Shown here one piece after another: positions 62,573 to 64,000 of a DNA stretch of 64,000 bases. The notes beneath the pieces were generated by a model. It was given only the letters and a program-made list of their open reading frames with translations, had not been told where the DNA came from and did no database searches. The position numbers were made by a program, and so were the translations under genes. Location: NCBI GenBank assembly GCA_020746105.1, contig CM036618.1:90452122-90516121 (forward strand), in the 5' to 3' direction. Origin of the DNA: Trogon surrucura. Taxonomy: Eukaryota > Chordata > Aves > Trogoniformes > Trogonidae. How positions within the stretch are numbered: the stretch's first letter is position 1; the number at the start of each line of letters is the position of its first letter.

Positions 62573-62960
62573 TGTCAAGGGTTAGGGCTGGGTCAGCCAC
62601 TAAATATTGACAGATGCTCTCTAACCTCTCTCTCTTCCCAAAAGTGAAGGGAAAGGGAATGGGGCAGAAAGACTTATGCATTGGAAAAGAAAACTAAACC
62701 AGCTTTAATAAAACAATAATAATATCGAGAAGGGAATAATGAAAGTAACTAAATATTAAAAAAAATATAAAAAACTAATATGGAGCCCACTGCCCCCCAG
62801 TAGCAATCACCACTGATGCTACAGAGCAGGCAGCACCGGGGAAGTCCCAGTCTCAGTGGCAGAGGGGAACTGGACACAGGAGCTGATTTTGGGAACTCAG
62901 GATCAGGACAAAAGGCAGAAGATTGACTCGAGTCCTTCTCAGACATCAGCCATTGAAGAA
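62573..62960 (-). mobile_element. Retroviral LTR fragment, minus strand
   Basis: Its low-coordinate end repeats the terminal design of the 57.6 kb LTR: TGTCAAGGGTTA (62573-62584), a GGCTG-GGT-CAGCC inner stem (62586-62598), and TAAATATTGACA (62601-62612). Beyond that come a polypyrimidine-rich U5-like region (on the minus strand), an ATTAAA signal (plus 62704-62709) and a GC-richer section. The rest has drifted too far to align by eye with the first LTR, so it is a related family and not a paired LTR of one provirus. Its 5' side is lost or obscured where the CR1 begins. Confidence 0.55.
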
Positions 62961-62976
62961 AAGGGCTTCACTTCTG

Positions 62977-63029
62977 TGTTCCCTCAGCTTTATGGCATTC
63001 ATATGTTCCCTCAGCTTTTTGGCATTCAA
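62977..63029. repeat. 27-base tandem duplication at the LTR/CR1 junction
   Basis: TGTTCCCTCAGCTT starts at 62977 and again at 63004. Each is followed by a TGGCATTCA block, with one T/A difference between the copies. It spans the point where LTR-like sequence stops and CR1 similarity starts. Confidence 0.85.
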
Positions 63030-64000
63030 AGACCACTTCTTTGAGGCTCAGGATCAGTGCATCCCATCAGGTAGGAAATCAAGAAAGAGATCCAGGAAGA
63101 CCTGCTTGGTTAACCAGGGATCTGCTGGGCAGACTCAGGTGGAAAGGGAGGGTGTTTAAATTGTGGAAGGAAGGGCTGGCCACTTGGGTGGAGTACAGGG
63201 CAGCTGTCAGGGAGTGCAGGGAGGCAATCAGAAAAACTAAGGCCTCCTTGGAGTTAAAACTTGCAAGGGAGGTCAAAGACAACAGAAAGGGCTTCTTCAA
63301 ATACATTGCTGACAAAACTAGCACTAGAGGCAATGTAGGCCCTCTGTTGAATGAGGTGGGTGCCCTGGAGACAGAGGACAGAAAGAAGGCAGAGTTGCTG
63401 AATGCCTTCTTTGCCTCTGTCTACACTGTTGGAGACCGTCCTCAGGAGCCTCAGTCCCCTGAGGCCCCAGAGGAAGTCATGACAAAGGAGGAGTCTGCCC
63501 TGATTGATGAGGAGTGGGTTAAGGATCAATCTGAACACTTAAACATTCATAAATCCATGGGCCCTGATGAGATGCACCCATGGGTGCTGAGGGAGCTGAC
63601 GGGAGTCATTGCTAGGCCACTCTCCATCATCTTTGGTAAGTTGTGGGTAACAGGTGAGGTGCCTGAAGACTGGAGGAAAGCGAATGTCACTCCAGTCTAT
63701 AAGAAGGGCAGGAAGGAGGACCCAGGTAATTACAGACCGGTCAGCCTCAACTCCATCCCTGGAAAGGTGATGGAACATCTTATCCTTGACGCTGTCTCTA
63801 GGCATATCAAGGATAAGAAGGTTATTAGGAGCAGTCAGCATGGCTTTGCCAAGGGGAAGTCATGTTTGACCAACCTGATAGCCTTTTATGAAGACATAAC
63901 CAGGTGGATGGATGGTGGCCATGCAGTGGACGTGGTCTACCTGGACATCAGCAAGGCCTTTGACACCGTCTCCCACAGCATCCTCATAGGTAAACTGAGG
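63018..64000 (+). mobile_element. CR1 LINE entering from the right edge, plus strand
   Basis: CR1 similarity begins near 63018 and continues to the last base, so the 3' end lies outside the window. It covers the linker after the endonuclease and the first half of the reverse transcriptase. The final 133 bases (from 63862) overlap the start of the 52 kb copy, with the same TRWMDGGHAVD signature, so both belong to one subfamily. It abuts an LTR on its left. Confidence 0.95.
63023..64000 (+). pseudogene. CR1 reverse transcriptase, partial, one frameshift
   Basis: Codons from about 63023 read FKDHFFEAQDQCIPSGRKS in one frame, matching the CR1 linker. At about 63095 a one-base change shifts the frame, and from 63098 (RPAWLTRDLL) to 64000 it is open for 301 codons with no stop. 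Landmarks in order are LWKEGLATWVEYRAAVRECR, GFFKYIADK, LLNAFFASVYT, SMGPDEMHPWVLREL, KANVTPVYKKG, NYRPVSLNSIPGKVMEHLI (fingers), SQHGFAKGKSCLTNL and motif A YLDISKAFDTVSH. The catalytic ADD box would lie beyond the window. Function of the whole element cannot be judged from here, but the 5' truncation and the frameshift make it non-autonomous. Confidence 0.93.

Noticed and set aside
57587-62960. The two LTRs as the 5' and 3' LTRs of one provirus
   Set aside because: They are in the same orientation and about 4.3 kb apart, but they differ greatly in sequence outside the terminal hairpin, and the DNA between them shows no gag, pol or env similarity.
1-64000. CRISPR arrays, operons, phage or other prokaryotic systems
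   Set aside because: No spaced direct repeats of the right form, no ribosome-binding-site and ORF organisation, and abundant avian retrotransposons show that this is bird nuclear DNA.

Overview
This is a 64 kb stretch of vertebrate nuclear DNA, almost certainly from a bird and probably a passerine. It is AT-rich, has no dense or operon-like coding, and its recognisable content is avian transposons: CR1 LINE copies with the octamer-type CR1 3' end (ATTCTGTG or ATTCTGCA-like units), a tRNA-Ile-derived SINE with a CR1-type tail (the TguSINE1 type described from zebra finch), and two retroviral-type LTRs. I found no protein-coding exon that I could assign to a known gene. The window is best read as intergenic or deep intronic. 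Most short open frames in it are what chance gives in AT-rich DNA.

Layout. 1-7.1 kb: unannotated AT-rich DNA with one GC-richer open segment on the minus strand (4.39-4.83 kb) and an old amniote repeat relic near 5.1 kb. 7.12-7.57 kb: an uninterrupted 447-base homopurine satellite in three blocks. 9.80-10.88 kb: a 5'-truncated, frameshifted CR1 on the minus strand. 10.9-24.5 kb: mostly single-copy DNA with MIR-like relics at 17.5 and 18.8 kb and a candidate conserved non-coding block at 16.1-17.0 kb. 24.56-24.97 kb: an ancient L2-like reverse-transcriptase fossil on the minus strand. 27.4 and 50.6 kb: short CR1 3'-end stubs. 31.6-32.8 kb: a GC-rich block with a CpG-enriched core. 44.78-44.95 kb: the SINE. 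52.11-53.33 kb: a young-looking CR1 on the plus strand whose reverse-transcriptase frame is broken by one stop. 57.6-58.3 and 62.57-62.96 kb: two minus-strand LTRs that share a terminal stem-loop. 63.0-64.0 kb: a second plus-strand CR1 of the same subfamily as the 52 kb copy, which runs open off the right edge.

How the parts relate. The CR1 copies supply the enzyme type that mobilises CR1-tailed SINEs, so the SINE and LINEs form one retrotransposition network. The two plus-strand CR1 copies overlap by about 133 bases of closely similar sequence and probably come from one recent subfamily, whereas the 10 kb copy is an older and differently tailed one. The L2-like and MIR-like pieces are much older relics. 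No new biological system is evident. The most unusual items are the three-block homopurine tract, the shared LTR terminal hairpin, and the L2-like fossil.
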